The notes beneath the pieces were generated by a model. The model ran no database searches. It was not told the DNA's origin and saw only the letters and a list, made by a program, of their open reading frames with translations. Of a stretch of DNA of 64,000 bases, positions 19,893 through 28,113 are shown piece after piece; the stretch's first letter is position 1, and each line of letters opens with the position of its first letter. Position numbers and translations under genes: made by a program. Origin of the DNA: Roseateles depolymerans (GTDB taxonomy: Bacteria > Pseudomonadota > Gammaproteobacteria > Burkholderiales > Burkholderiaceae_C); the NCBI GenBank assembly GCA_003241055.1, contig QFOD01000012.1, positions 1-64,000 of the forward strand. The letters run 5' to 3'.

Positions 19893-21047
19893 TCAGCGGG
19901 CCGCCTGCAGCACCGCGCGGCTGATATCCGGCGTGATGTCGGCGTGCTCGCCCAGCGCGGTCATGCCGTGTTCCTCGAGCTTGCGCACCAGGGTGTCGAT
20001 CTGCGGGTCGGTGATGCCGTGGCCGGACAGCCGGGTGGGTAGGCCCATGCGCTCGAAGAAATCGCGCGTCGCGGCGATGGCGGCGTCGATGCGGGCATCC
20101 TCGTCGCCATCGCGCAGGCCCCAGACGCGCTCGGCGTACTGCAGCAGCTTGGCGCGCTTGGGCCCGCGCCGCGCCGCCAGCATCGCGGGCAGCACGACGG
20201 CCAGCGTCTGCGCATGGTCCAGCCCGTGCACCGCGGTGATCTCGTGGCCCAGCATGTGGGTGCTCCAGTCCTGCGGCACGCCGGCGCCCAGGTAGCCGTT
20301 CAGTGCCAGGGTCGCGGCCCACATCACGTTGGCGCGGGCGTCGTAGTCTTCGGGAGCCGCCAGCACCCTGGGGCCTTCCTCGATCAGCGTCAGCAGCAGG
20401 CCTTCGGCCAGGCGGTCCTGCACCTTGGCGTTGACCGGGTAGGTCAGGTATTGCTCGATGGTGTGCACGAAGGCGTCCACCACGCCGTTGGCGGTCTGGC
20501 GTGCCGGCAGCGAATACAGCGTGCTCGGGTCCAGCACCGCGAAGCGCGGCAGCACGGTTTCGGAGCCGAAGAACAGCTTGTCGCCGGTCTCGCGGCGGCT
20601 GATGACGGCGCCGGCGTTCATCTCCGAGCCGGTCGCGGACAGCGTCAGCACCACGCCCAGCGGCACGGCCGATGCCGGGCGGCCGGCGCCGGTCAGCAGC
20701 TCCCACGGATCGCCGGGATAGTGCAGCGCCGCGGCGATGAACTTGCTGCCGTCGGCTACCGAGCCGCCGCCGACGGCGAGCACGAAGTCGATGCGCTGCT
20801 CGCGGCCCAGCGCCACGGCCTGCATCAGCGTCGCGTAGTCGGGGTTGGGCTCGATGCCGCCGAATTCGACGCTCACCCGCTGGCCCAGTGCGTCGCGCAC
20901 CTGGTCCAGCACGCCGTTGCGCTTGATGCTGCCGCCGCCATAGGTCACGAGCACCCGGGCCTCGGCCGGAACCTGTTGCGCCAGCGTGGCGATCTGGCCG
21001 CGGCCGAACAGCACGCGGGTGGGCACGTAGAGATTGAAGTTCTGCAT
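19893..21047 (-). CDS. yqhD: NADP-dependent iron/zinc-type alcohol dehydrogenase (YqhD-like)
   Basis: The 384-residue enzyme is close to the length of E. coli YqhD (387). It begins MQNFNLYVPTRVLFGRGQI, has the nucleotide site GGGSVADGSKFIA and the metal-binding residues spread over VVDAFVHTIEQYL and GHEITAVHGLDHAQTLAVVLP. YqhD reduces short and reactive aldehydes with NADPH. It lies 37 bases after an old-yellow-enzyme gene, so the pair may clean up electrophilic carbonyls together. The start at 21047 has an AGGACTCC leader; longer frames upstream run into the nemA gene and are rejected. Confidence 0.92.
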   Translation of the reverse strand: MQNFNLYVPTRVLFGRGQIATLAQQVPAEARVLVTYGGGSIKRNGVLDQVRDALGQRVSVEFGGIEPNPDYATLMQAVALGREQRIDFVLAVGGGSVADGSKFIAAALHYPGDPWELLTGAGRPASAVPLGVVLTLSATGSEMNAGAVISRRETGDKLFFGSETVLPRFAVLDPSTLYSLPARQTANGVVDAFVHTIEQYLTYPVNAKVQDRLAEGLLLTLIEEGPRVLAAPEDYDARANVMWAATLALNGYLGAGVPQDWSTHMLGHEITAVHGLDHAQTLAVVLPAMLAARRGPKRAKLLQYAERVWGLRDGDEDARIDAAIAATRDFFERMGLPTRLSGHGITDPQIDTLVRKLEEHGMTALGEHADITPDISRAVLQAAR

Positions 21048-21084
21048 ATGGAGTCCTTGAAGAAGAGTCGTCAGGGGGGCGGGC

Positions 21085-22176
21085 TCAGGCCGCCTGTGCC
21101 GCCGGGCTGAATTCGGTGTAGCCCTCGGCGCCGCCGCCGAAGTAGCTGGCGGCGGGCGCATCGAACAGCGGCAGGTCGTCCCGCAGGCGCTCCACCAGGT
21201 CGGGGTTGCCGATGTAGGCCCGGCCGAAGGCGACCATGTCGGCCTGGCCCGATGCGGTCGCGTCGAGCGCGCGCTGGCGGTCGTAGCCGTTGTTGGCGAT
21301 GTAGGCGCCGCGGCCGAAGGCGGCGCGCAGCGCGGCGTTGTCGAAGCGGGCGTCACTCGCATGCATCTGGCCTTCGACCACATGCAGGAAGGCCAGGCCG
21401 CGCGCACCCAGCTCACGGGCCAGGTAGGCGTGGGTGTCCTGTGGCGTGCTGTCCAGCGGCGTGTCGCCGATGGCGGTGGACAGCGGCGACAGGCGCACGC
21501 CCACCCGGTCGGCGCCCCACACGGACGCGACCGCGTCCACCACCTCCAGCGTCAGCCGGGCGCGGTTGGCGATGGAGCCGCCGTAGGCATCGGTGCGCTG
21601 GTTGGTGCTGTCGCGCAGGAACTGCTCCAGCAGATAGCCGTTGGCCGCGTGCACCTCCACGCCGTCGAAGCCGGCCGCCTTGGCCCGCAGCGCGGCCAGC
21701 CGGTAGTCCTCGACGATGCCGGCGATTTCGGCCGTCTCGAGCGCGCGCGGCATCGACGGCGGCTCGAAGCCGTTCTCGGTGAACACCGCGCCGCCGGCCT
21801 GCAGCGCCGACGGGGCGACGGGCGCGGCGCCGTGCGCCTGTAGGCTCGCATGGGACATGCGGCCCACGTGCCAGAGCTGCATCACGATGCGGCCGCCGGC
21901 GTCATGCACGGCATCGGTGACGGCGCGCCAGGCCTGCACCTGGGCGTCGGTGTAGATGCCCGGCGTGTAGGCGTAGCCACGGCCCTGGCGCGAGATGTTG
22001 GTGGCCTCCGTGATCAGAAGGCCGGCCGAGGCGCGCTGCCGGTAGTACTCGACGGCCAGCGGCGAGGGCACGCCGTCCATGCCGCTGCGCGAGCGGGTCA
22101 GCGGCGCCATCGCGATGCGGTTGGCGACGGGAATGGCGCCCAGGCGGGCGGGGGTGAAGAGGGGAGCGGTGGTCAT
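21085..22176 (-). CDS. nemA: Old-yellow-enzyme family alkene/N-ethylmaleimide reductase (NemA-like)
   Basis: The 363-residue protein is an FMN-dependent ene-reductase. It shows LFTPARLGAIPVANRIAMAPLTRSR at the start, VMQLWHVGRMSH, the catalytic region FDGVEVHAANGYLLEQFLRDSTNQRTDAYGGSIANRARL, and the phosphate-binding end ADMVAFGRAYIGNPDL. These match NemA/OYE. It probably reduces activated C=C bonds of toxic electrophiles. It forms a two-gene operon with yqhD and is divergent from a LysR-type regulator. A GTG codon directly precedes the chosen ATG. Confidence 0.93.
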   Translation of the reverse strand: MTTAPLFTPARLGAIPVANRIAMAPLTRSRSGMDGVPSPLAVEYYRQRASAGLLITEATNISRQGRGYAYTPGIYTDAQVQAWRAVTDAVHDAGGRIVMQLWHVGRMSHASLQAHGAAPVAPSALQAGGAVFTENGFEPPSMPRALETAEIAGIVEDYRLAALRAKAAGFDGVEVHAANGYLLEQFLRDSTNQRTDAYGGSIANRARLTLEVVDAVASVWGADRVGVRLSPLSTAIGDTPLDSTPQDTHAYLARELGARGLAFLHVVEGQMHASDARFDNAALRAAFGRGAYIANNGYDRQRALDATASGQADMVAFGRAYIGNPDLVERLRDDLPLFDAPAASYFGGGAEGYTEFSPAAQAA

Positions 22177-22260
22177 CACGGGTGCCTTTGAAACGGTGGC
22201 TTGGGCCCGCGGGGCGGGCGGCTTCGAGAGGGGACAGGCACAGTTTGGGGATGGCTGAAC

Positions 22261-22286
22261 AATTCATCCAATTTATTCGTTGAATT
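22261..22286. promoter_or_regulatory. Candidate LysR-type operator between nemA and its regulator
   Basis: The 138-base divergent gap has an AT-rich core with the inverted repeat AATTCA (22261-22266) and TGAATT (22281-22286), 14 bases apart. A short dyad in the gap between a LysR gene and its divergent target is the usual place for the binding site. Actual binding is unproven. Confidence 0.5.
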
Positions 22287-22314
22287 TCAGATATTCACGT
22301 GGCAGCATTTCGGG

Positions 22315-23229
22315 GTGCGCTACGACCTGAACCTGCTGCCCGTCTTCACGGCCCTGATGGAGGAGCGCAGCGTCACGCGGGCGGCCCAACGGCTGGGGCT
22401 GACGCAGCCGGCGCTGTCCAACGCGCTGAACCGGCTGCGGGAGCTGCTGCAGGACCCGCTCTTCATCCGCGAGCGCTACGGCATGCAGCCCACGCCCAAG
22501 GCCGAGGAGCTGGCGCCGGTGATCGCCCAGGCGCTCGCCGGGCTGGATGCGCTCATCCTGGGCCAGCAGGCCTTCGATCCGGCCCAGGCGCGGCTGCAGC
22601 TGGTGATCGCGCCCAACAGCTACGTGGAGTACGCGCTGATGCCCGCCGTGGTGGAACGGCTGCGCGCCTTAGCGCCCGGCATCAGCCTGCGATTGGTGCC
22701 CTTTGGCACCGATCTGGCTGAAACCGGCGTGATCTCGGGCTCGACCGCGCTGGTGCTGGGGCGTCTGATCGATCCGCCGGACAACCTCATCGTGCAGCAC
22801 CTGATGGACGAAAGCCTGGCCTGCGTGGTGAGGGCCGACCACCCGCTGATCGGGGATCGCATCAGCCGCCGGCAGTTCGAGCAGCTCCGGCACGTCAACA
22901 TGCTGCCGCCCGGGCGCCTGCGTGCCGGCCTGTTCCAGCGCCTGGAGCAGCACGGGCTCAAGCGCGAGGTGGCGGTGTCGGTCACGCACTTTCTGGCGAT
23001 CCCGGAGATGGTGGCCGTGACGGACTACTGCGCCACGCTGCCCCGGCTGATCTGCCGCCGCCTGGCCGGCGACGCCCGTCTCAAGGTGCTGCCGGCGCCG
23101 GTGGACCTGGGCAGCTTCCCGGTGGAGATGGCCTGGCATGTGCGCTACCGCAATGACCCGGCGCACCGCTGGCTGCGCGGGCTGATCGCCGAGGTGGCCG
23201 AGGCCGTGGCGGGTGACGGCGCGGCATGA
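22315..23229 (+). CDS. LysR-type transcriptional regulator, divergent from nemA-yqhD
   Basis: The 304-residue protein has an N-terminal winged helix (LNLLPVFTALMEERSVTRAAQRLGLTQPALSNALNRLRELLQDPLFIRE) and a LysR substrate-binding domain (LQLVIAPNSYVEYALMPAVVERLRALAPGISLRLVPFG). DPLF-RERYGMQPT resembles the NodD/LeuO-like branch. No ATG fits, and a GTG at 22315 starts just before the helix; the ribosome site is weak. It likely controls nemA-yqhD in response to an electrophile or aldehyde, an inference from the divergent layout. Confidence 0.87.
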   Translation: MRYDLNLLPVFTALMEERSVTRAAQRLGLTQPALSNALNRLRELLQDPLFIRERYGMQPTPKAEELAPVIAQALAGLDALILGQQAFDPAQARLQLVIAPNSYVEYALMPAVVERLRALAPGISLRLVPFGTDLAETGVISGSTALVLGRLIDPPDNLIVQHLMDESLACVVRADHPLIGDRISRRQFEQLRHVNMLPPGRLRAGLFQRLEQHGLKREVAVSVTHFLAIPEMVAVTDYCATLPRLICRRLAGDARLKVLPAPVDLGSFPVEMAWHVRYRNDPAHRWLRGLIAEVAEAVAGDGAA

Positions 23230-23238
23230 TGCGGTTTT

Positions 23239-23283
23239 GAACCTTTGGCCCGCGGCGAGGCACTGACGGGCAACGAAAGGTTC
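23239..23283 (+). repeat. Inverted repeat in the leader of the ECF sigma gene
   Basis: GAACCTTT (23239-23246) and AAAGGTTC (23276-23283) form a perfect 8-base inverted repeat, 29 bases apart, in the 66 bases between the LysR stop and the sigma-factor ATG. The second arm contains the only purine-rich ribosome-site candidate (AAAGG), so a hairpin would mask it. GAAC is also typical of the -35 half of ECF-type promoters, so autoregulation is possible. Confidence 0.4.
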
Positions 23284-23295
23284 TCGCCCCTCCCC

Positions 23296-23925
23296 ATGTG
23301 GCTCCGTAGCAAGGTCAGCAAGCTCAGGTCGTCGTCCGCGGCGGCACCCGCACGCCCGGCAGATGCGCTGGAAGACGAGCTCTTCCGGGGCGTGCGCCAG
23401 GGCCGCCGGCCGGATTTCGAGGCGCTCTACCGGCTGTACTACCCGCGGCTGCAGCGCTTCCTGGCCCACATGGTGCGTCAGCCCGAGCCCATCGACGAGA
23501 TCCTGAACGACACCATGCTCGTGGTCTGGCAGCGGGCCGACAGCTTCGACGGCCGCAGCAAGCTGTCCACCTGGATCTTCGGCATCGCCTACCGGCAGGC
23601 CTTGAAGGCCCTGGGCCGCCTCGACCTGCCGCAGGACGACAAGGACGTCGACGAACCGGCCGATCCCGAGCCCGGCCCGGAGCAGCGGCTGGACCTGCTG
23701 CAGCGGCGCGCGCAGCTGCTGGCGGCGCTGGGGGCGCTGTCGCTGGAGCATCGGGCGGTGGTCGAGCTCTGCTACTTCCACGACATGGCCTACGGGGAGA
23801 TCGCGGAGGTGGTGGGCTGCCCCGCGGAGACCGTCAAGACACGGATGTTCTATGCGCGCCGACGGCTGCGCGCATTGCTGGGCGATGCGGGGCTGGCCCC
23901 CATCGGTCCGGCGCAAGGAGAGTGA
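23296..23925 (+). CDS. ECF (group 4) RNA polymerase sigma factor
   Basis: The 209-residue protein has a sigma-70 region 2 (about residues 38-105: DFEALYRLYYPRLQRFLAHMV, then DEILNDTMLVVWQRADSFDGRSKLSTWIFGIAYRQALKAL) and a sigma-70 region 4 helix-turn-helix (about 140-195: LSLEHRAVVELCYFHDMAYGEIAEVVGCPAETVKTRMFYARRRLR). Region 3 is absent, as expected. The next gene starts one base after its stop and encodes a membrane anti-sigma factor, then a protease. It probably directs the downstream envelope genes and itself. A TTG start at 23245 is possible but the ATG is preferred. Confidence 0.92.
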   Translation: MWLRSKVSKLRSSSAAAPARPADALEDELFRGVRQGRRPDFEALYRLYYPRLQRFLAHMVRQPEPIDEILNDTMLVVWQRADSFDGRSKLSTWIFGIAYRQALKALGRLDLPQDDKDVDEPADPEPGPEQRLDLLQRRAQLLAALGALSLEHRAVVELCYFHDMAYGEIAEVVGCPAETVKTRMFYARRRLRALLGDAGLAPIGPAQGE

Positions 23926-23926
23926 G

Positions 23927-24610
23927 ATGAGCGTTGTGGTGCCTCTGGAAAACGATCCCCACGCGGTCGTGCAGGGCCTGCTGCCCTGGTATGCGCGCGG
24001 CCAGCTGGACGACGTCGAGATGTTGTCGGTGCAGCAGCACCTGCAGCAGTGCGACCTGTGCCGCGCCGAGCTGGCGGCCGAGCAGTCGCTGCAGGCCCTG
24101 CGGGGCCTGCCCGAGCCGGTGGCCGGGGACGGCGAGGTGGCGCTGGCGCGCCTGATGCCGCGCCTGACGCCGCGCGCCCCCCAGGCCAGGCAGACCGCGC
24201 CGGCAAGCACGCCTCGTGCGGCCGGGCGTCGGTCGCGCCCGGCCACCCCGGCGGGAGGCGTGCCGCTGTGGGTGCGCTGGACGCTGGGCGTGCAGGGGGC
24301 GGCGATCGCGCTGCTGCTGGTGCTGCTGGTGCTGCCGCACGAGGAGCTGGCGGTCTACCGTGGGCTGTCGGACGCCGGCGCCCCGGTGGCGCGTGACGCC
24401 GATGCGCTGATCATGTTCCGGCCGGAGCTGAGCGAGCAGGCCATGCGCCGGCTGCTGCAGGCCCATGGCGCGAGCATCGTTGGCGGGCCGACCGAGAGCG
24501 GCGCCTACCGGCTCCGGCTGAGTGGGGCGCCGGTCGCGGCGCTCGCCGGGCTGCGTGCCGAGCCCGGCGTGACGCTGGTGGAGTCGCTGATGCCGGGAGC
24601 CCGGCCGTGA
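23927..24610 (+). CDS. Membrane anti-sigma factor with subtilisin-propeptide-like periplasmic domain
   Basis: The 227-residue protein has a zinc-binding anti-sigma domain at the N-terminus: H38-x3-C42-x2-C45 (HLQQCDLC), the ZAS motif that holds ECF sigma factors. A Pro/Ala/Arg linker follows (about 80-112), then one membrane helix (about 116-136). The outer part, about residues 158-222, reads ALIMFRPELSE, QAMRRLLQAHGASIVGGP, YRLRLSG, ALAGLRAEPGVTLVESL. This resembles the inhibitory/propeptide domain in front of many subtilisins (fervidolysin-like). The next gene overlaps it (GTGA) and encodes a subtilisin-like protease. An AAGGAG ribosome site fits the ATG at 23927. Protease control of the sigma factor is an inference. 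Confidence 0.85.
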   Translation: MSVVVPLENDPHAVVQGLLPWYARGQLDDVEMLSVQQHLQQCDLCRAELAAEQSLQALRGLPEPVAGDGEVALARLMPRLTPRAPQARQTAPASTPRAAGRRSRPATPAGGVPLWVRWTLGVQGAAIALLLVLLVLPHEELAVYRGLSDAGAPVARDADALIMFRPELSEQAMRRLLQAHGASIVGGPTESGAYRLRLSGAPVAALAGLRAEPGVTLVESLMPGARP

Positions 24611-25815
24611 GATGGAACACCTGGTGGCGGGTGCTGCTCGCCGCATGGCTGGTGGCGCTGGCCGGTGGCGCCCGTGCGGCCGAGGAGCCGCCGCGTCAGC
24701 TGCTGGTGATGCTGCAGCTGCCCAAGGCCCACTACCGGCCCGACAGCAGCTACGCGGGCGCCTACGGTGACGCCGTCGGCCTGCAGGCCCGGCGCCAGCT
24801 GGCCGAGGACCTGGCGCGCCAGCACCAGTTGCTGCTGCAGGGTGAGTGGCCGATGCCGCTGGTCGGCGTGGACTGCTTCGTGATGCAGCTGGCGCCGGCC
24901 GACGACCGCAACCCGGGCGAGCTGGCGCGCCGCATCGCCGCCGACAGCCGGGTGGCCTGGGCTCAGCCGGTCAACACCTTCAAGGCCCAGGGCAGCGACA
25001 GCGAACCGCTCTATCCCACCCAGCCGGTGGCCCGCCAGTGGCATCTGGCCGACCTGCACACGCTGGCCACGGGGCGCGGCGTGCGCATCGCCGTCATCGA
25101 CAGCGGCGTGGCCGCCTCGCACCCCGACCTGGCCGGGCAGCTGATGCTCAACCAGAACTTCGTGGACGCGCAGGCCCTGCAGGCCGAGGACCACGGCACG
25201 GCGGTGGCCGGCGTGATCGCGGCGCGCGCAGACAACCGGCTCGGCATTGCCGGCGTGGCGCCCGGGGCGCGGCTGCTGGCGCTGCGGGCCTGCTGGCAGT
25301 CGGCCGGCAGCACGCTGTGCAACAGCCTGAGCCTGGCCAAGGCGCTGCAGACCGCGGTGCAACAGGGGGCGCAGGTGGTGAACATGAGCCTCAGCGGACC
25401 GGAGGACAGGCTGCTGGGCCTGCTGCTGGACCAGGCGATGGCACGCGGCGCCGCCGTGGTGGCCGCGCTCGGCAGCGCGGACCAGCCCTTTCCGGCCAGC
25501 CATCCCGGCGTGCTGGGCGTAGGCAGCGCATTGCCGCTGCCCGCCGGCGCGGTGCTGGCGCCGGGGCGCGACATCCCGGCCCCCGCGCCCGATGGCGGCT
25601 GGACGCTGGTGTCGGGATCCTCCTTTTCCGCCGCTCACGCGTCGGGGCTGCTCGCGCTGGTGAAGGAGGTGGACAAGGCCGGGCGATGGCGACGCCCGCA
25701 GGACGCCCTGGTCATGGAATCACCCGGACGCATCGACAGCTGCGCGACGCTGTTGAAGGCCGGTGCGGCGCGGCAGCCCTGCGGACTCTCGGGCATGGGG
25801 CAGACTCCGCGCTGA
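24607..25815 (+). CDS. Secreted S8 (subtilisin-like) serine peptidase with altered oxyanion residue
   Basis: The 402-residue protein has a signal peptide (ending near GGARAAE), a propeptide-like region (about 30-124) and a subtilase domain. The catalytic triad is visible: D165 in AVIDSGV, H196 in EDHGTAVAGV, and S339 in SGSSFSAAHASG. Where subtilisins have the oxyanion asparagine (AAxGN), this protein reads AALGS (S290), so activity may be reduced or special. It starts with GTG overlapping the anti-sigma stop by four bases and ends in a one-base overlap (TGATG) with the next gene. It likely acts in the periplasm or outside, and could be the partner of the anti-sigma outer domain. Confidence 0.87.
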   Translation: MRWNTWWRVLLAAWLVALAGGARAAEEPPRQLLVMLQLPKAHYRPDSSYAGAYGDAVGLQARRQLAEDLARQHQLLLQGEWPMPLVGVDCFVMQLAPADDRNPGELARRIAADSRVAWAQPVNTFKAQGSDSEPLYPTQPVARQWHLADLHTLATGRGVRIAVIDSGVAASHPDLAGQLMLNQNFVDAQALQAEDHGTAVAGVIAARADNRLGIAGVAPGARLLALRACWQSAGSTLCNSLSLAKALQTAVQQGAQVVNMSLSGPEDRLLGLLLDQAMARGAAVVAALGSADQPFPASHPGVLGVGSALPLPAGAVLAPGRDIPAPAPDGGWTLVSGSSFSAAHASGLLALVKEVDKAGRWRRPQDALVMESPGRIDSCATLLKAGAARQPCGLSGMGQTPR

Positions 25816-26510
25816 TGCCGCCTTCTTCGCTGTCGATCCGATGCTTTTTCTGGGCCGCCCTGCTGATGGCAGGGGCGGCCCGCGCCGATTGGGGGGGCAG
25901 CCTGGCGCTGCAGTCCGATGCGCGCGAACGCGGGATTTCCTACAGTGACGACCGGCCGCGTGCGCAGGCCACCGTGGCCTATGACGGGCCGGCCGGCTGG
26001 TACGGCGGCGCGCTGCTCACGCGCATGAACTTCTACCCGCCGCGCACCAGCAGCCTGCTGCAGGCCTACGCCGGGCGGGTGTGGTCGCTGACGCCGGAGC
26101 TGGACGGCGAGGCCGGCCTGCAGTTCAGCCATTTCGATGCCATCCGCCGCTACGACTATGCCGAGGCCTATGTCGGCCTGCTGGGCGACCGCTGGAGCGC
26201 GCGCCTGCATGCGTCGGACGACTACTACGGCACCGGCCTGCACAGCCTCTATGCAGAGTGGAACGGCCATCAGCCGTTGACGGAGTCGCTGCAGCTGTTC
26301 GCGCATGCGGGCCTGCTGGGCGGCTGGGGGCGTGGCCAGCGCGACCCGGGCGGGCGCTTCCGCGCGGACCTGCGCCTGGGCGCGGCCTGGCGGGTCGGCC
26401 TGGTCGAGCTGCAGCTGGCCGGCGTGTGGGCCAGTCGTGGCGGCCCCTCCACCTGGCTGCCCCACGAGCGGCGCGGCACCGTGGTGCTGGGCGCCAGCGT
26501 CGCTTTCTGA
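25815..26510 (+). CDS. TorF-like outer-membrane beta-barrel protein
   Basis: The 231-residue protein has a signal peptide (cut after AARA) and then DWGGSLALQSDARERGISYSDDRPRAQATVAYD, close to the TIGR02001/TorF family start in which a Y/F-RGIS-S motif recurs. Alternating polar/hydrophobic strands and a C-terminal VVLGASVAF with final phenylalanine are typical of outer-membrane barrels. The family's cargo is not established. It overlaps the protease gene by one base and is followed by a 68-base gap that carries a 7-bp GC hairpin (26523-26541). Confidence 0.78.
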   Translation: MPPSSLSIRCFFWAALLMAGAARADWGGSLALQSDARERGISYSDDRPRAQATVAYDGPAGWYGGALLTRMNFYPPRTSSLLQAYAGRVWSLTPELDGEAGLQFSHFDAIRRYDYAEAYVGLLGDRWSARLHASDDYYGTGLHSLYAEWNGHQPLTESLQLFAHAGLLGGWGRGQRDPGGRFRADLRLGAAWRVGLVELQLAGVWASRGGPSTWLPHERRGTVVLGASVAF

Positions 26511-26578
26511 TTCTGCGTTGAACCGGCGCAGGCCGCGCCGGCACATACCGGCGTTCCTGGTGAATCCGGAGGTAGCAG

Positions 26579-27025
26579 ATGAAGAGAACCTGGGCGGCGG
26601 CACTGCTGTGTGCAGTGGTCGCGAGTGTGGCCGGCTGCGGTGGCGGCAGCGGCGAGGGGCTGGACAGCAATGGCCGCCCGTTGGGCGAGGGCGCCGATCC
26701 CGGCGGGCCGCTGACGGCCAGCTTCGCGTCCATCCAGTCGCATGTGTTCACGCCGGTCTGCTCGGTCTGCCATTCGGGCGGCTCGGCCCCGCAGGGCCTG
26801 CGCCTGGATGCCACCAACAGCTTCACGATGCTGGTGGGCGTGTCCAGCGCCGAGGTGCCGTCGCTGAAGCGGGTCAAGCCCGGTGATCCGGACAACAGCT
26901 ACCTGATCCAGAAGATCGAAGGCCACGCCTCGGTGGGCGCCCGCATGCCATTCGGCGGCCCCTACCTCGATGCGGACACCGTGGCACGCATCCGTCAGTG
27001 GATCGCCAACGGAGCCCAGCCATGA
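26579..27025 (+). CDS. Cytochrome c-like lipoprotein (single CxxCH)
   Basis: The 148-residue protein has a lipobox (SVAGC, Cys about residue 20) followed by a Gly/Ser-rich tether. The rest has one haem c motif, CSVCH in HVFTPVCSVCHSGGSAPQGLRLD, then DPDNSYLIQKIEGH, a possible methionine ligand in GARMPFGG, and the end DTVARIRQWIANGAQP. This looks like the c-type domain of planctomycete/PSD-like cytochromes. It would be an envelope-anchored electron-transfer protein. CCGGAGG precedes the ATG. The next gene overlaps (ATGA) and encodes another CxxCH protein. Confidence 0.82.
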   Translation: MKRTWAAALLCAVVASVAGCGGGSGEGLDSNGRPLGEGADPGGPLTASFASIQSHVFTPVCSVCHSGGSAPQGLRLDATNSFTMLVGVSSAEVPSLKRVKPGDPDNSYLIQKIEGHASVGARMPFGGPYLDADTVARIRQWIANGAQP

Positions 27026-28113
27026 GCGCGCGTCGCTGGCTGCAGGGCCTGCTGCTGGCCGTGGTCGGCTGGCTGGCGGGGGCGGCGCAGGCCGAGCCCT
27101 ACCTGGCCATTCGCTACGGTCTCAAGTGCGCGGCCTGCCACGTCAACCCCACGGGCGGCGGGCTGCGCAATGCGGTGGGCAATGCCTTCGCCCAGGGCAG
27201 CATCCCGGCCAACGCGCTGCCCGAGGCGCTGCAGGGCTGGACGGGCGGCTTCTTCGGCGACCGCCTCCGGGTGGGCGGCGACTGGCGCAGTGCCCAGACC
27301 GACACCCGCGTCTCCGGCCAGCCCACCCAGCGGGCCACGGGCACGGAGCAGGGCCGGCTGTACGCCGACGTGCAGGTGCTGGCCGACTACCTCGGCGTCT
27401 ACGTGGACGAGGCCGTGGCGCCAGGCAAGGCGGAGCGCATGGAGTCCTATGCGCGGCTCTCGACGCCGGGCATGGGCTGGTATGCCAAGCTGGGCCAGTT
27501 CTACCTGCCGTTCGGCTGGCGTCTGCAGGACAACACGGCCTTCGTGCGCCAGGTCAGCGGCATCAGCATGACGGTGCCCGACAAGGGGGTGGAACTGGGC
27601 ATGGAGCAGGGTGACTGGACGGCGCAGCTGGTCTACAGCCGCGGCCCGGGCAACAAGGGCACGGTCACGGGCCACCAGTGGACGGGCAACGTCGCCTGGC
27701 TGCAGTCCTGGGGACGGCTGGGCTTCTCGACCGCGCAGGTCACGTCCACGGGCGGCAGCCGCCAGGCCTACGGCTTCTACGGCGGCACCACCACCGGCCC
27801 GGTGGCCTGGCTGGGCGAGGTCGACCTGGTCAGCGACAGCGGCTTCCCCGAGGGGCGACGACGGCTGATGTCCGGCCTGCTGGAGGCGAACTGGCTGGTG
27901 CGGCAGGGGCACAACCTGAAGATCAGCAGCGAGTACTTCGACCCGGACCGGAGCGTCTCCAACGATCAGAAGATGCGCTACAGCCTGGTCTACGAGTACA
28001 CGCCCATCGCCTTCCTGCAGCTGCGGGGTGGCGTGCGGCACTACGACGGCATTCCGCAGAACAAGTTCGACAACCGACGGCAGACCTTCGTCGAGCTGCA
28101 TGGCCTCTTCTAG
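27022..28113 (+). CDS. Outer-membrane barrel with N-terminal CxxCH haem motif
   Basis: The 363-residue protein has a signal peptide (ending AAQA), then EPYLAIRYGLKCAACHVNPTGGGLRNAVGN, with the haem-type motif CAACH within 20 residues of the mature end. The rest, from about residue 75, is a repeated amphipathic strand pattern (LYADVQVLADYLGVYVDEA, YAKLGQFYLPFGWRLQDN, WLGEVDLVSDSGF) ending FVELHGLF with a terminal phenylalanine. It looks like a porin-type barrel with a short haem-binding N-terminus. Its ATG overlaps the preceding cytochrome-like lipoprotein gene, so the two are probably partners. Substrate unknown. Confidence 0.75.
   Translation: MSARRWLQGLLLAVVGWLAGAAQAEPYLAIRYGLKCAACHVNPTGGGLRNAVGNAFAQGSIPANALPEALQGWTGGFFGDRLRVGGDWRSAQTDTRVSGQPTQRATGTEQGRLYADVQVLADYLGVYVDEAVAPGKAERMESYARLSTPGMGWYAKLGQFYLPFGWRLQDNTAFVRQVSGISMTVPDKGVELGMEQGDWTAQLVYSRGPGNKGTVTGHQWTGNVAWLQSWGRLGFSTAQVTSTGGSRQAYGFYGGTTTGPVAWLGEVDLVSDSGFPEGRRRLMSGLLEANWLVRQGHNLKISSEYFDPDRSVSNDQKMRYSLVYEYTPIAFLQLRGGVRHYDGIPQNKFDNRRQTFVELHGLF

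Noticed and set aside
17526..20042. An 838-codon frame opposite the phospholipase C gene
   Set aside because: Antisense; no motifs; phospholipase motifs are strong on the other strand.
19893..21416. Extended yqhD frame starting at 21416
   Set aside because: The extra residues are the shadow of the nemA gene; the family start is MQNFNLY at 21047.
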